Shown here piece after piece: positions 34,243-43,768 of a DNA stretch of 64,000 nucleotides. The stretch is from J027 sp965215855 (GTDB taxonomy: Bacteria; Chloroflexota; Anaerolineae; Aggregatilineales; J027). The stretch is from assembly GCA_965215855.1 (NCBI GenBank), contig CBDCER010000003.1, positions 868,001-932,000 on the forward strand, in the 5' to 3' direction. The position numbers and the translations under genes are program-made. The notes under the pieces are model-generated. The model saw nothing but the letters and a program-made list of their open reading frames with translations, was not told the origin of the DNA and searched no databases. Position 1 is the stretch's first letter. Every line of letters starts with the position of its first letter.

Positions 34243-35622
34243 TTAAGGGAATGCCTGTTGTACCCACTGCATAGGATCGACCTGAACCCCATGTACCCAT
34301 AGTTCCCAATGCAGGTGTGCGCCTGTCGAAAGTCCGGTTCCACCCAATGCGCCAATCGTTTCACCTTTACTAACCATTTGCCCCACCTGGACATAAATTT
34401 CCGATTGATGCCAATAGCCACTGTAAACACCCCAGCCATGGTCAATGATGACCGCATTACCACGTACCTGAAGTTCGTCGGCCAGAACCACCACACCGTC
34501 TGCCGGAGCGGTGATCGGTATGCCGACGGAGCCACCGAAATCAGTTCCACCGTGAAAGGTATTATAGGGACTGCCATTGTAAGAACGTCGTGTTCCATAG
34601 GGAGATGTCACAGTTGATGCAACTGGTAATGCCATTAATCCGCCAAAGTAATGTTGTGGAGTAAAGTCCTGCATGACGTCCAGCACCCTGTCTAACTCCG
34701 CCTCTACAATCTCACTATCCAGCAAATATTGGCGCTCTGGAGGAATGGTGATGACTTCACTGCCATAGTTGCCATCTGTTACCCAGACACGAAAGTCCTG
34801 GTAAATAGACGATGCGTTTTCCCGGTCAAGCAGCAATGTGAGTGTATAGATGCCCGGCTCGGTCATGGCGTGAACCCCCAAAATCGCACCATAATGATTG
34901 CCTTCAATAACGCCAGCCTGAAACGAACGGGCCATAAAAACCCCACTCGCTTCTACAGGAGTTTGCGTTTCGAATTGCAGGCTGATGGATTGGCCTTGGA
35001 CTGGAATCATGGGATTCAGGCTCAAATTGACTAAAGGCGATGGTAGATCTATAAAGGCGGTACTGGTGGTAGATTGGGGGACAGTGAGTAATTGTCCAGG
35101 AATAACGGCCAGGGTGAGTAGGTCGTTAGCAACTTGCAACTGAGTCAGGGAAATGCTGTGTGCGGCAGCGATGCGGGCCAGGGTGTCGCCGGGTTGTACA
35201 ACATAGTAATAATTTATTGAGGTTGTATCTGGCACATGCAGCGATTGACCAGCATATAAGCGACTCGGGTGCAGGATATGGTTTTGCCCTGCCAGTTGTT
35301 CGACGGCAACGCCGTGTTTTAGCGCAATTCCAACCAGTGTTTCCCCAACCTGAGCAGTATAGAGGCCAGGGTTGGCATCAGGAATGAGTAGGCGTTGTCC
35401 TACCTGGATGAACCGTTCATCCGTGAGGTTATTGATTGTCATCAATAGTTCAACCGATGTATCATAACGTTGGGCGATTTGCGCCAATGTTTCATCACGT
35501 TGAACAATGTGAATTGTATGGTTGCCGCGTTCTGGTGTCCCGCTATCCTGGGCCTGGGCAATGCCCGACAAGATAAGAAGCGCAATCAATACTCCATAAA
35601 AGCCGTGCAATCGTAAGTTCAT
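34243..35622 (-). CDS. LysM-M23 peptidase (cell-wall endopeptidase family)
   Basis: 459 residues from ATG 35622, chosen because a clean signal peptide (LIALLILSGIAQAQ) then begins near the start; ATG 35649 is an alternative. Three LysM modules follow (HIVQRDETLAQIAQRYD, YTAQVGETLVGIALKHG, YVVQPGDTLARIAAAHS), then a beta region. The C-terminal M23 domain has HGGTDFGG and HLHWELWV, giving the zinc ligands His-x3-Asp and the HxH pair. Such enzymes cut peptide cross-links in peptidoglycan, or activate amidases when inactive. The zinc site looks complete. It is divergent from the nucleoside kinase gene 94 bp away. Confidence 0.9.
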   Translation of the reverse strand: MNLRLHGFYGVLIALLILSGIAQAQDSGTPERGNHTIHIVQRDETLAQIAQRYDTSVELLMTINNLTDERFIQVGQRLLIPDANPGLYTAQVGETLVGIALKHGVAVEQLAGQNHILHPSRLYAGQSLHVPDTTSINYYYVVQPGDTLARIAAAHSISLTQLQVANDLLTLAVIPGQLLTVPQSTTSTAFIDLPSPLVNLSLNPMIPVQGQSISLQFETQTPVEASGVFMARSFQAGVIEGNHYGAILGVHAMTEPGIYTLTLLLDRENASSIYQDFRVWVTDGNYGSEVITIPPERQYLLDSEIVEAELDRVLDVMQDFTPQHYFGGLMALPVASTVTSPYGTRRSYNGSPYNTFHGGTDFGGSVGIPITAPADGVVVLADELQVRGNAVIIDHGWGVYSGYWHQSEIYVQVGQMVSKGETIGALGGTGLSTGAHLHWELWVHGVQVDPMQWVQQAFP

Positions 35623-35716
35623 TAACGATTTCCCGAATATCCCTTGCATTTTCGACCTGAATAGATATAGCATAGCAGGCCAACATCAACAAGAAATGGG
35701 CATAGTCATCTGAATT

Positions 35717-37444
35717 ATGAACACTGACACAATTCAACAAACCCAACCCCGCGACCGTGTGCAGGTTGTTTTCAACGGCGACGCTCCATATGAAGGGCCA
35801 GCCAGCACGCCAATAGAAGCTTTTTTTAAAGCCTGGGAAAAAGACAACAACATCCCCCCAGAGGAACGTGCGATTGCGGCGGTTGTCGATAATCGCTTGC
35901 GAGAGCTGACCTATTCGGTTCACCGTGATGTGGTAGTTAAGCCTGTCACACTGCGAAATGGAGATGGAAACCGTGTTTACCGGCGCACGCTGTCTTTTTT
36001 GCTGGTAGTCGCCATTGCTGAATGCTTCGACGGGGCACAGGTGATGATTGAACATGCCATGCCCAGCGGGGCATTCTATTGCCAGATGCGCGGGCGCGAC
36101 AATCTGACCCATGATGAACTCCAGATGGTGCAGGCCAAAATGCGTGAGATTGTAGAGGCCGATGATCGCATCGTGCGTCAGAGTATGCCTATTGACGACG
36201 CTCGCCAGCTTTTTGCCGAGCGCGATGATGATGATAAAGTGCGCTTGCTTCAGATACGTCAGCAAGATTATCTCAGCGTTTATGAACTTCGCGGCTATGT
36301 TGATTACTTCTTTGGGTATATGGCTTCCTCTACCGGTTTTGTGCGTTGGTTCGATCTCATGCCCTTTGGCGATGGCTTTGTGCTGCGTTATCCACGCCGC
36401 GAAAGACCTGGTAACTTGTTACCGTTCAGCAAGTCGCCAAAACTGGCCGAGGTTTTCCTCCAAACTCGCCATTGGCTTGATTTGATTGATGTAAATGACG
36501 TCGGCCAATTGAATGAGGTCATCATGACAGGCCGCATTCAAGAAATCATTCTAGTTGCCGAGGCTCTACATGAACGCAATATCTCGGAAATTGCCCAACA
36601 GGTTATGGAACGCCATGTTGAAGGCGTGCGCGTCGTATTGATTGCTGGACCATCGTCATCGGGTAAAACCACTTTCTCGAAACGATTAGCAATCCAGTTG
36701 ATGACACATGGCATCAAACCCTTTACGCTGGAGATGGACAACTACTTCGTTGACCGGGCGCTGACACCCCGTGATGAAAACGGTGACTATGATTTTGAAA
36801 GCCTCCAGGCACTCAACGTTGAATTACTCAATGAAAATCTGTTGGCACTGATCGATGGGCAACGGGTCCAGCTTCCCAGTTTCGATTTTCGCACTGGCAT
36901 CAGTAGCCCTGGACGCGAAGTCCAAATTAGCCGGGAGCATGTCATTATTCTGGAGGGCATTCATGGCATCAATCCTGGTCTAACGCCTTCTATCCCACCA
37001 GAAAGCGCCTTTCGTATTTACGTCTCGGCACTGACACAATTGAACATTGATCGCCATAACCGCATTCCAACAACCGATGTGCGGCTGATTCGCCGCATTG
37101 TGCGTGATGCTCACCACCGTAACTATACGGCAGAAGATACCATTGGTCGGTGGCTGAGTGTGCGACGGGGAGAAAAACGCAATATTTTCCCCTATCAGGA
37201 AAATGCCGATGTGATGTTCAATTCAGCACTTGTTTATGAACTGGCAATGTTGCGTCCGCTGGTTGAGCCGTTGTTGTTACGGGTCGATCCTGATATTCCA
37301 TTGCGGGTGGAAGCTCACCGTTTGCTATCATTCTTGAGTTGGGTACGCCCGGTAGGGGTCAGCGAATTGGTTCCCGACACCTCGATTTTGCGAGAGTTCG
37401 TTGGTGGCTCCATATTGCGGGATTATCATCCTGGTATGTTTTAA
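35717..37444 (+). CDS. Nucleoside (uridine-type) kinase with N-terminal TGS/ThrRS-like domain
   Basis: 575 residues. The C-terminal half is a uridine kinase/phosphoribulokinase-like P-loop enzyme: VVLIAGPSSSGKTTFSKRLA (Walker A), LEMDNYFVDR (substrate Asp), and VIILEGIHGINP (Walker B). The first 230 residues resemble the TGS and editing-associated (SAD) domains of threonyl-tRNA synthetase, including HAMPSGAFYCQMRG. This two-part layout is the known nucleoside kinase form related to uridine kinase. It would phosphorylate a ribonucleoside using NTP. It heads a plus-strand run that continues with the RicT-type gene 70 bp later. Confidence 0.85.
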   Translation: MNTDTIQQTQPRDRVQVVFNGDAPYEGPASTPIEAFFKAWEKDNNIPPEERAIAAVVDNRLRELTYSVHRDVVVKPVTLRNGDGNRVYRRTLSFLLVVAIAECFDGAQVMIEHAMPSGAFYCQMRGRDNLTHDELQMVQAKMREIVEADDRIVRQSMPIDDARQLFAERDDDDKVRLLQIRQQDYLSVYELRGYVDYFFGYMASSTGFVRWFDLMPFGDGFVLRYPRRERPGNLLPFSKSPKLAEVFLQTRHWLDLIDVNDVGQLNEVIMTGRIQEIILVAEALHERNISEIAQQVMERHVEGVRVVLIAGPSSSGKTTFSKRLAIQLMTHGIKPFTLEMDNYFVDRALTPRDENGDYDFESLQALNVELLNENLLALIDGQRVQLPSFDFRTGISSPGREVQISREHVIILEGIHGINPGLTPSIPPESAFRIYVSALTQLNIDRHNRIPTTDVRLIRRIVRDAHHRNYTAEDTIGRWLSVRRGEKRNIFPYQENADVMFNSALVYELAMLRPLVEPLLLRVDPDIPLRVEAHRLLSFLSWVRPVGVSELVPDTSILREFVGGSILRDYHPGMF

Positions 37445-37514
37445 TATTGCGTTTCGTCTCTGGCTTGTCTACCATTAATTGCATGACACTGTCAAGTTCA
37501 CTGAGGAACTAAGT

Positions 37515-38669
37515 ATGGCGTTTCTTGCCCAGCCCAAAACTACATCCTACGATCCGGCTACCAGTGTCACAGGTATACGGTTTCAAAAGCTTGGTAAGCT
37601 TTATCATTTTGACTATAGCGAGTTCCCAGACTTAGTGACTGGCGATTTCGTCATCGTAGAAACGGTGCGTGGTCGGCAAATGGGACAAGTGATGGGGTTT
37701 GCCGAACGCGAAGACAACAAACGTAACTATAAGCCCATCCTGCGGGTTGCCACGCCACGTGATATGTTGTTAAGTCAACAATGGAAATCAAAAGAATTGC
37801 AAGCACTGATTGATTGCCGCGAAGCAGCAGCCAAAGTCGGCGGCTATCGGGATGTCAAATTCATCAAAGCTGAATACACATTTGATGGTGCGGCCTTGAC
37901 CATCATGGTCACGACGGAGGAAGATTTTAACCCTGGGCCATTACGTAATGCCCTCAAGAAGAATTTCAAGACTCGCGTCGATTTTCAGCAGATTGGCCCA
38001 CGCGATGTGGCGCGGATCATGGGCGGCCAGGGAGCTTGTGGCGGCCCACGCTGTTGCAGCACATTCCTGACCGAATTTAGTCCCATCTCGATCAAAATGG
38101 CGAAGGCACAGGGCATCCCGCTTAACCCAACGGAAATTACTGGCATGTGCGGACGCTTGCGTTGCTGCCTGGTCTATGAATATGAATTATATGTTGAAGC
38201 CCGCCGCCAACTACCACGCCGCAACAAAATCGTTGGAACGCCTTTCGGTGAAGGTCGTGTGATTGACGTATATCCATTGCGGGATGGTGTGGCGATTGAT
38301 GTTGAGGGCCAGCGTCAATTCGTTGCCCGCGAGGATATTATCCCGCTGGACGAATTTCGGGCACTGCAAGAAAAGGCGGCAGAAGGCTGCACCAAGAACG
38401 AAAGTGGTGCGTGTGATTGTGGGGCACGTCGTCCCAAATCGGCCCAACAGGATATTAAAGCGGCGATTGAGCTGGCTCATGGCTCACCATCAGTTGATAT
38501 ACCATCAACGGCGGATAGCAGTGGTGAAAAGCAAGAACAGAAACCCAAAAAACGTCGATCCCGGCGACGACGAGGCAAACAACAGGCCCGCCAAACAGAT
38601 AAAATTGAGAGTAAATCAACGAAAAAGAAGCGTCGCCGTCGCCCGCGTAAACCGAAAGGCGATAAGTAG
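37515..38669 (+). CDS. ricT: PSP1/RicT (YaaT) family protein
   Basis: 384 residues from ATG 37515 (GAGGAA 7 nt upstream; the frame continues to a weak TTG at 37479). The PSP1 C-terminal domain includes GDFVIVETVRGRQMGQVMGF, FKTRVDFQQIGPRDVARIMG and the cysteine sets GACGGPRCC and GMCGRLRCC. In Bacillus, RicT joins RicA and RicF in an iron-sulfur complex that aids RNA processing by RNase Y. Here a C-terminal extension adds CTKNESGACDCG and then a strongly basic tail (KKRRSRRRRGKQQ), suggesting RNA contact. The stop is 2 bp before the deacetylase gene. Confidence 0.85.
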   Translation: MAFLAQPKTTSYDPATSVTGIRFQKLGKLYHFDYSEFPDLVTGDFVIVETVRGRQMGQVMGFAEREDNKRNYKPILRVATPRDMLLSQQWKSKELQALIDCREAAAKVGGYRDVKFIKAEYTFDGAALTIMVTTEEDFNPGPLRNALKKNFKTRVDFQQIGPRDVARIMGGQGACGGPRCCSTFLTEFSPISIKMAKAQGIPLNPTEITGMCGRLRCCLVYEYELYVEARRQLPRRNKIVGTPFGEGRVIDVYPLRDGVAIDVEGQRQFVAREDIIPLDEFRALQEKAAEGCTKNESGACDCGARRPKSAQQDIKAAIELAHGSPSVDIPSTADSSGEKQEQKPKKRRSRRRRGKQQARQTDKIESKSTKKKRRRRPRKPKGDK

Positions 38670-38671
38670 TC

Positions 38672-39394
38672 TTGATCGCCACGGAATATCCCACGCCAGA
38701 ACGGGTGCTGATAATCTATGCCCACCCCGACGATGCAGAGTTTTTTGCTGGAGGAACCATCGCCCGCTGGGCCGCAGAAGGGGCACATATCACGCTGTTG
38801 TTAGTGACCAGCGGTGATAAAGGGACCGGGGACCGGAACCTGTCACCAGTCGAACTGCGTGAAATTCGTGAGCAGGAGACGTGCCAGGCGGCTGAAAAAC
38901 TCGGCATTCAAGATGTCATCTTTATGCGTTGGCCGGATAGTGAATTAGTGCCTACACTAGCGATGCGCCGTGCGTTCGTCCGCATGATTCGCCTGAAACG
39001 GCCCGATACAGTTTTGAGCAGTGATCCAACCAATCGGGTACGCGGCAGCCGACGTATCAATCACCCCGATCACTGGATTGTCGCCAGCGAAGTGATGAGT
39101 GCTGTCTATCCAGCAGCCCGTGACCACCTCAATTTTCCTGAATTGTTGGTTGATGAGGGTCTGGAACCGCATATCACACCCCATCTCTATCTGGCGTTGC
39201 CAATTGAACCAAATTTGCAGGTTGAGACGACACAATTCCAACAGCATAAACTAATGGCATTGCGTGAACACAAAAGCCAGATTGCAGATTTTGACGCGCT
39301 CGAAAAGCGATTGAAGGAACGTGTTGACGAGACCCTCTCGACACCTGACCAGCCGCGCTATGCTGAATATTTTCGTTTGGTAACGCTGGCGTGA
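38672..39394 (+). CDS. PIG-L family deacetylase (LmbE-like)
   Basis: 240 residues from TTG 38672, 2 bp after ricT; the start codon and site (AAAGG, 13 nt) are weak. It has the AHPDD motif near residue 17 (IIYAHPDDAEFFAGG), the catalytic Asp/His pair of the PIG-L family, and the third zinc ligand in INHPDHWI. The family removes acetyl groups from N-acetylglucosamine-type substrates such as bacillithiol or mycothiol precursors. No other thiol-biosynthesis genes are nearby, so the substrate is open. Confidence 0.85.
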   Translation: MIATEYPTPERVLIIYAHPDDAEFFAGGTIARWAAEGAHITLLLVTSGDKGTGDRNLSPVELREIREQETCQAAEKLGIQDVIFMRWPDSELVPTLAMRRAFVRMIRLKRPDTVLSSDPTNRVRGSRRINHPDHWIVASEVMSAVYPAARDHLNFPELLVDEGLEPHITPHLYLALPIEPNLQVETTQFQQHKLMALREHKSQIADFDALEKRLKERVDETLSTPDQPRYAEYFRLVTLA

Positions 39395-39407
39395 TGGAGA
39401 TTAATTC

Positions 39408-40586
39408 GTGAGATCATTTCAAGCGCAAGCTGAAGCACTTCGAGATCAGGTCATCGCATGGCGATGTGATTTACACCGTCACCCCGAAATTGCCTTTGAG
39501 GAAATTCGGACTGCGGCGTTCGTAGCTCAGATCTTGAATGATTTGAGAATGGAAGTGCAGACAGGTGTTGGTAAAACAGGTGTAGTTGGTATTTTAGAGG
39601 GTGAGCAAGATGGTCCAACCGTGTTGGTGCGGGCCGATATGGATGCACTGCCAGTGCAAGAAGCTAACCAGACTCCTTACGTTTCAACCATCCCTGGCAA
39701 GATGCACGCCTGCGGCCACGATGCCCATACGGCTATAGCATTAGGCATGGCAACAATCCTGGCCGAACACCGCCACCACCTGGCTGGGCGAATTAAATTT
39801 GTCTTTCAGCCAGCGGAGGAAATTGGGGCGGGAGCGCGAGCCATGATTGATGACGGAGCCTTGATGAATCCGGTACCTGACGTCTCGTTGGGGTTGCATG
39901 TCTGGAATAGTTTATCTGTAGGACAGGTAGCGATTATCGAGGGTCCGGCTATGGCGGGCGTGGATCTTTTCCATATGCGGATCGAAGGCAAGGGTGGTCA
40001 TGCCGCTGAACCGCAACAGACACACGACCCAGTGGTGGCAGCCGCGCAGATTGTTACCGTCGCTCAGACCATCATCAGCCGTAATGTGCGTCCGTTAGAC
40101 GCTGCGGTAGTATCGTTTACGCAGGTTCATGCTGGTGATGCTTACAACGTGATCCCGCCAGTAGCTGAAGTGGGCGGTACAATCCGCACGTTCAAACCGG
40201 AAATTCGTGAGTTGGTGTTAGAGCGCCTCCAAACTCTGGCTGACGGCATTGCAAGAGCCATGAACTGCACTGCAACCTTTGAAATTCGCAATTCGTTGCC
40301 ACCCTTGGTTAATGATCCGCAAGTTAGTCAACAGCTACGGGAAGGATTTCATCAGATTGCTCCCCACTTGCATCTTATTGACGACTATCGCACAATGGGA
40401 TCAGAAGATATGGGGCTTTTTTTACGAGAAGTTCCGGGGGTATTCTTTTTTGTTGGTTCCGCCAATCACGAGCGAGATTTGAACTTTCCACATCACCATC
40501 CGCGCTTCGACATTGATGAAGAAGCACTCGTCGTCGGCCTATCTCTATTGACATCCGCGGTGGCAGATTATGTCTGGAATAAATAA
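39408..40586 (+). CDS. M20 family amidohydrolase
   Basis: 392 residues from GTG 39408, with GGAG 8 nt before. It resembles hippurate hydrolase and N-acyl-amino acid amidohydrolases: LHRHPEIAFEE near the start, ADMDALPVQE, HACGHDAHTAI with the conserved Cys-Gly-His-Asp metal residues, FQPAEEIGAGA, and the last ligand near FFFVGSANHE. A lid/dimerisation domain is inserted in the middle. These are cytoplasmic zinc or manganese peptidases that release amino acids from N-acyl derivatives. It ends 17 bp inside the next gene. Confidence 0.9.
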   Translation: MRSFQAQAEALRDQVIAWRCDLHRHPEIAFEEIRTAAFVAQILNDLRMEVQTGVGKTGVVGILEGEQDGPTVLVRADMDALPVQEANQTPYVSTIPGKMHACGHDAHTAIALGMATILAEHRHHLAGRIKFVFQPAEEIGAGARAMIDDGALMNPVPDVSLGLHVWNSLSVGQVAIIEGPAMAGVDLFHMRIEGKGGHAAEPQQTHDPVVAAAQIVTVAQTIISRNVRPLDAAVVSFTQVHAGDAYNVIPPVAEVGGTIRTFKPEIRELVLERLQTLADGIARAMNCTATFEIRNSLPPLVNDPQVSQQLREGFHQIAPHLHLIDDYRTMGSEDMGLFLREVPGVFFFVGSANHERDLNFPHHHPRFDIDEEALVVGLSLLTSAVADYVWNK

Positions 40587-41064
40587 CACTGAAGAACCAT
40601 TTCCATTTTTCTTTTATGGTACGTTGCGGCGCGGCCAACAGAATTATATGTTGTTGCGTGGGCATACGGAATCGGAGGAGCCGGCATTTGCGTATCAGAT
40701 GGAATTGTACTCGTTGGGAGCATTTCCAATGATGGTGCAGGGGATAGAAGCTGTTCGCGGCGAATTGGTCAGGTTGCAGCCAGCTGTCTACCATCAACTA
40801 CTGGGCGTTTTTGATCATTTGGAAGGTTATCGCCCCGAAGTCCCAGAAGAATGTCTCTATCATCGAGAACTCATTTCGGTTATTCCAGAAGCCAATGCCC
40901 AACCGGTGTGGGCCTGGGCGTATATCGGCAATATTAACCAGATTCGCTCACGGTGTATTCACGTGCCACAGGGTGACTGGGTACAATATCGGGTAAACCT
41001 GATGAAAAAAACCCGCTTTGGGCGTTTTATGCCCAGCCAGCACTCACCCGAAAGCCGTGACTGA
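40570..41064 (+). CDS. Gamma-glutamylcyclotransferase-like (AIG2/GGCT) protein
   Basis: 164 residues; ATG inside the end of the M20 gene (17-bp overlap). It shows FFFYGTLRRGQQN, the YGTL substrate-loop motif near the N-terminus, and the catalytic-acid region FDHLEGY. The central region LYSLGAFPMMVQG fits the fold. The family cleaves gamma-glutamyl amines or dipeptides to 5-oxoproline. The true substrate cannot be read here; coupling to the amidohydrolase suggests both act on modified amino acids. Confidence 0.8.
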   Translation: MSGINNTEEPFPFFFYGTLRRGQQNYMLLRGHTESEEPAFAYQMELYSLGAFPMMVQGIEAVRGELVRLQPAVYHQLLGVFDHLEGYRPEVPEECLYHRELISVIPEANAQPVWAWAYIGNINQIRSRCIHVPQGDWVQYRVNLMKKTRFGRFMPSQHSPESRD

Positions 41065-41073
41065 GAGAATATC

Positions 41074-41220
41074 ATGCCTGTAACCACTTTGATTGGCCCC
41101 CAATGGAACGACTTGCCCCAAGCAGCACATCGTTATGTTGAGTTTATTTTAGAATTCGTGAATGTTCCGGCTTCTCAGACTAGCGTGGGGCCGGAGCGCA
41201 GTCAAATGGTGTGCCCCTAA
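41074..41220 (+). CDS. Possible 48-residue protein
   Basis: ATG 41074 with GAGAGA 5 nt upstream; it ends 4 bp before the start assigned to the BtuF-like gene. The protein has an amphipathic helix QAAHRYVEFILEFV reminiscent of small toxin-antitoxin or DUF2281-like helices. The tail overlaps an alternative start for the next gene. It may be a real peptide or only a leader. Confidence 0.3.
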   Translation: MPVTTLIGPQWNDLPQAAHRYVEFILEFVNVPASQTSVGPERSQMVCP

Positions 41221-41224
41221 TCAA

Positions 41225-42067
41225 ATGGATAAATCCACTTACAGTGTAGAATCACCCGTAGATTATGTGCCACAGCGCGTGGTGTCGTTGGTCCCCAGCA
41301 TAACCGAGTCACTGTTCGACCTCAACCTGGGGGCACGCCTGATTGGGGTAACAGATTATTGTGTGCGTCCAGCGGCGGGTGTGGTCGCGTTACCCAAGGT
41401 TGGCGGCACAAAAACCCCAGACATCACAGCAATCATCGCATTGCGCCCTGACCTGGTCATCATGAACATCGAAGAAAATCGTCGTCAGGACGCCGAAGCA
41501 TTACAGGCCGCTGGCATCCCCATTTGGGCCACACATCCGTGTTCCCTCGCTGAAGCCATCAACTTGCTATGGGACATCATGAATATTTTTGATGATGCTA
41601 CGATGGTTCCGCGTGTCCGCCAGATTGAAAAAGTGTATGATGTGGTCTCGCAAGCCGCCCGTGCTGAACGTGCTATCAAGGTGTTTGTCCCCATCTGGCG
41701 CGATCCCTGGATGAGTTTCAATACCAAGACTTATATTCACGATTTGTTGGCAAATCTGGGAGTTGAAAATATTTTTGCGAATCACGACAGTCGTTATCCT
41801 CGCATCACGCTTGATGAGGTAGAAGCGCATAAACCGGAATTGGTGCTTCTGCCCGATGAACCGTATTTGTTTCAGGAAACTGATGGGCAAATCTTTTCCC
41901 AGATGGATATTCCTGCCGCGCAGCATGGTACAATCTATCTGATAGATGGCGCATTGTTGACTTGGCATGGGACACGCTTGGCTTATGCTTTAACCGACTT
42001 GCCGCTAGTTATTGACGATGCCCGCACCCGGCTTTCTGATCAGGAGACCAAGAATGACTTTGATTAA
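41225..42067 (+). CDS. Periplasmic-binding-like helical backbone metal receptor protein, no signal peptide
   Basis: 280 residues from ATG 41225 (the frame is open back to 41162). The fold matches BtuF/FecB-type receptors: RVVSLVPSITESLFDLNLG, LIGVTDYC, VGGTKTPDITAIIALRPDLV, and later YPRITLDEVEAHKPELVLLP. No signal peptide or lipobox exists, and no ABC transporter genes are adjacent, so it is probably cytoplasmic. Such stand-alone proteins are sometimes called cobalamin-binding; the ligand is not known. The end overlaps the histidine kinase start by 14 bp. Confidence 0.75.
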   Translation: MDKSTYSVESPVDYVPQRVVSLVPSITESLFDLNLGARLIGVTDYCVRPAAGVVALPKVGGTKTPDITAIIALRPDLVIMNIEENRRQDAEALQAAGIPIWATHPCSLAEAINLLWDIMNIFDDATMVPRVRQIEKVYDVVSQAARAERAIKVFVPIWRDPWMSFNTKTYIHDLLANLGVENIFANHDSRYPRITLDEVEAHKPELVLLPDEPYLFQETDGQIFSQMDIPAAQHGTIYLIDGALLTWHGTRLAYALTDLPLVIDDARTRLSDQETKNDFD

Positions 42068-43085
42068 TGATACCAGCGACGCTATCCGGACATTGCGCCT
42101 GCTGGATAATTTTGGGATAGCGGCATTGATCTCTAACGCCGAGGGTGTGGTGCAGTTGCTCAACAATTCCGCAGCGGCAATGTTTGGGCAGGAGCCAGGG
42201 TGGCTGGAAGGTCAGCAACTTCAAGAAATCAAGGGTTTTGAGGCATTGGTCGAGATGTTGTCGGCAGAAGATGTCCAGATTACACCCCGCACCTGTCAGG
42301 TGTTAGAGCATTTCTATTGCCTGGTACGTATGCAGCGGATAGGGCGCATCGGTTATGTATTTACCTTTGATGATGTGACCGAATTCAAGGACCGTGAGGA
42401 TCAGATGAATACCGCTCTACATATGGTTGCTCACGATTTGAAAGCCCCTATAGCCTCTATCAAAAGTTATGCGGATCTGGTCAAAGCTGCTGGGACATTG
42501 AGCGATAAACAAGATAAGTTTTTAGAGCGTGTGCAGCAAGCAGTACGGAAAATGGATGGCCTGGTTCTCGATCTGCTTGATTTGGCGTGGATTGATGCGG
42601 GCAATCCACTGGATAAAGAAGCCGTCAATATTGCTCATTTGACACATAATGCCATTACACTTTTGGACAACCATGCTCGCAAACGCGACATCACCATTGA
42701 ATTAACAATCGCTGATGGTTTACCGAAAACGGTTGGTGATGCACGGCGACTGGAGCGTGTGGTCGTCAATATCTTGAGCAATGCCATCAAATTCTCGCCA
42801 CGCGGCTCCAAGGTACATATTGCCATAAAACACGACAACGATCATGTCACTGTTTCAATTACGGATCATGGCAACGGCATTCCTGGAGAATACCTGCCCC
42901 ATATCTTCAAACGATTTTATCGTGTGCCACAGGAAGATGATAAGACCGAAGGCACAGGGTTAGGGCTATCTGTAGCCCAGTCAATTGTCGAACGACATCA
43001 AGGCCGATTAAAGGTTACCAGTAATGTTGGGCAAGGCAGCATATTTGAGACCGTGTTGCCGATTATCCGTCCGGTTGAGACTTAG
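42054..43085 (+). CDS. Sensor histidine kinase, soluble, PAS-like N-terminus
   Basis: 343 residues from ATG 42054, with AGGAG 7 nt upstream; the start overlaps the preceding gene. Residues 1-110 form a PAS-like sensor (FGIAALISNAEGVVQLLNNS, GRIGYVFTFDDVTEFKDRED). The HisKA box has His127 in MVAHDLKAPIASIKSY. The ATPase has NILSNAIKFSP (N box), ITDHGNGIP (G1) and GTGLGLSVAQSI (G2). No membrane helices, so it senses a cytoplasmic cue. It ends 4 bp into the OmpR-type regulator on the opposite strand, which may be its partner. Confidence 0.9.
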   Translation: MTLINDTSDAIRTLRLLDNFGIAALISNAEGVVQLLNNSAAAMFGQEPGWLEGQQLQEIKGFEALVEMLSAEDVQITPRTCQVLEHFYCLVRMQRIGRIGYVFTFDDVTEFKDREDQMNTALHMVAHDLKAPIASIKSYADLVKAAGTLSDKQDKFLERVQQAVRKMDGLVLDLLDLAWIDAGNPLDKEAVNIAHLTHNAITLLDNHARKRDITIELTIADGLPKTVGDARRLERVVVNILSNAIKFSPRGSKVHIAIKHDNDHVTVSITDHGNGIPGEYLPHIFKRFYRVPQEDDKTEGTGLGLSVAQSIVERHQGRLKVTSNVGQGSIFETVLPIIRPVET

Positions 43086-43768
43086 ACCAAAATCAATTTA
43101 TAGCCAACGCCCCAGACTGTTTCAATGATGGCCGTGCTGCCTTCCAGTTTGTGCCGCAAATGAGCGACGTGGACATCAACGGTGCGCGTTTGCCCATAAA
43201 AATCAAAGCCCCATACCATATCTAACAGTTGCTCACGTTTCAGCACGATATTTTTGTTTTCAGCTAATGCCAACAACAAATCGAATTCTTTTGTTCGCAA
43301 ATCAACCGTCTGTCCATCCACTATCACCGTTCGACTGGCGGGATCAATAATCAGGTTGCCAATCTGGATGGTTTGCCCTCCACGCCCACTGTTGGCCGAC
43401 CGAGGCGACCGTCGCAAAATAGCTTTGACGCGTGCCACCAACTCACGGGGGTTAAAAGGCTTGGTCATATAATCATCTGCTCCCAGTTCTAACCCCACGA
43501 TTTTGTCAATATCGTCATCCCGTGCTGTCAACATCAAAATGGGTACATCCGACTCAGCTCGCAGCCGTTTGCAAACTTCCCAGCCGTCAATCTCTGGCAA
43601 CATTAAGTCCAGAACGATCAATGCGGGGGATCTAGTTTGGGCCAGTTCCAGGCCATAACGACCATCACCCGCACCGATTACGCGGAAACCGTCTTGCTCT
43701 AGATACAAACTGGCAAACTCAATGATATTTTGCTCGTCATCTACAATAAGTATCAAGTCTTCAGGCAT
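43082..43768 (-). CDS. OmpR/PhoB-type response regulator
   Basis: 228 residues. The receiver has Asp10/Asp11, the phosphoacceptor Asp54 in LIVLDLMLPEIDGW, and Lys in YMTKPFNP. The winged-helix output includes LRTKEFDLLLALAENKNIVL and TVDVHVAHLRHKL, typical of OmpR DNA-binding domains. The gene is the last of a minus-strand run; it starts 8 bp inside the Lgt-like gene end and meets the histidine kinase tail to tail with a 4-bp overlap. Confidence 0.92.
   Translation of the reverse strand: MPEDLILIVDDEQNIIEFASLYLEQDGFRVIGAGDGRYGLELAQTRSPALIVLDLMLPEIDGWEVCKRLRAESDVPILMLTARDDDIDKIVGLELGADDYMTKPFNPRELVARVKAILRRSPRSANSGRGGQTIQIGNLIIDPASRTVIVDGQTVDLRTKEFDLLLALAENKNIVLKREQLLDMVWGFDFYGQTRTVDVHVAHLRHKLEGSTAIIETVWGVGYKLILV

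Noticed and set aside
35543..36265. 240-codon minus-strand ORF opposite the nucleoside kinase
   Set aside because: It overlaps the kinase N-terminal domain and the promoter region; no domain seen.
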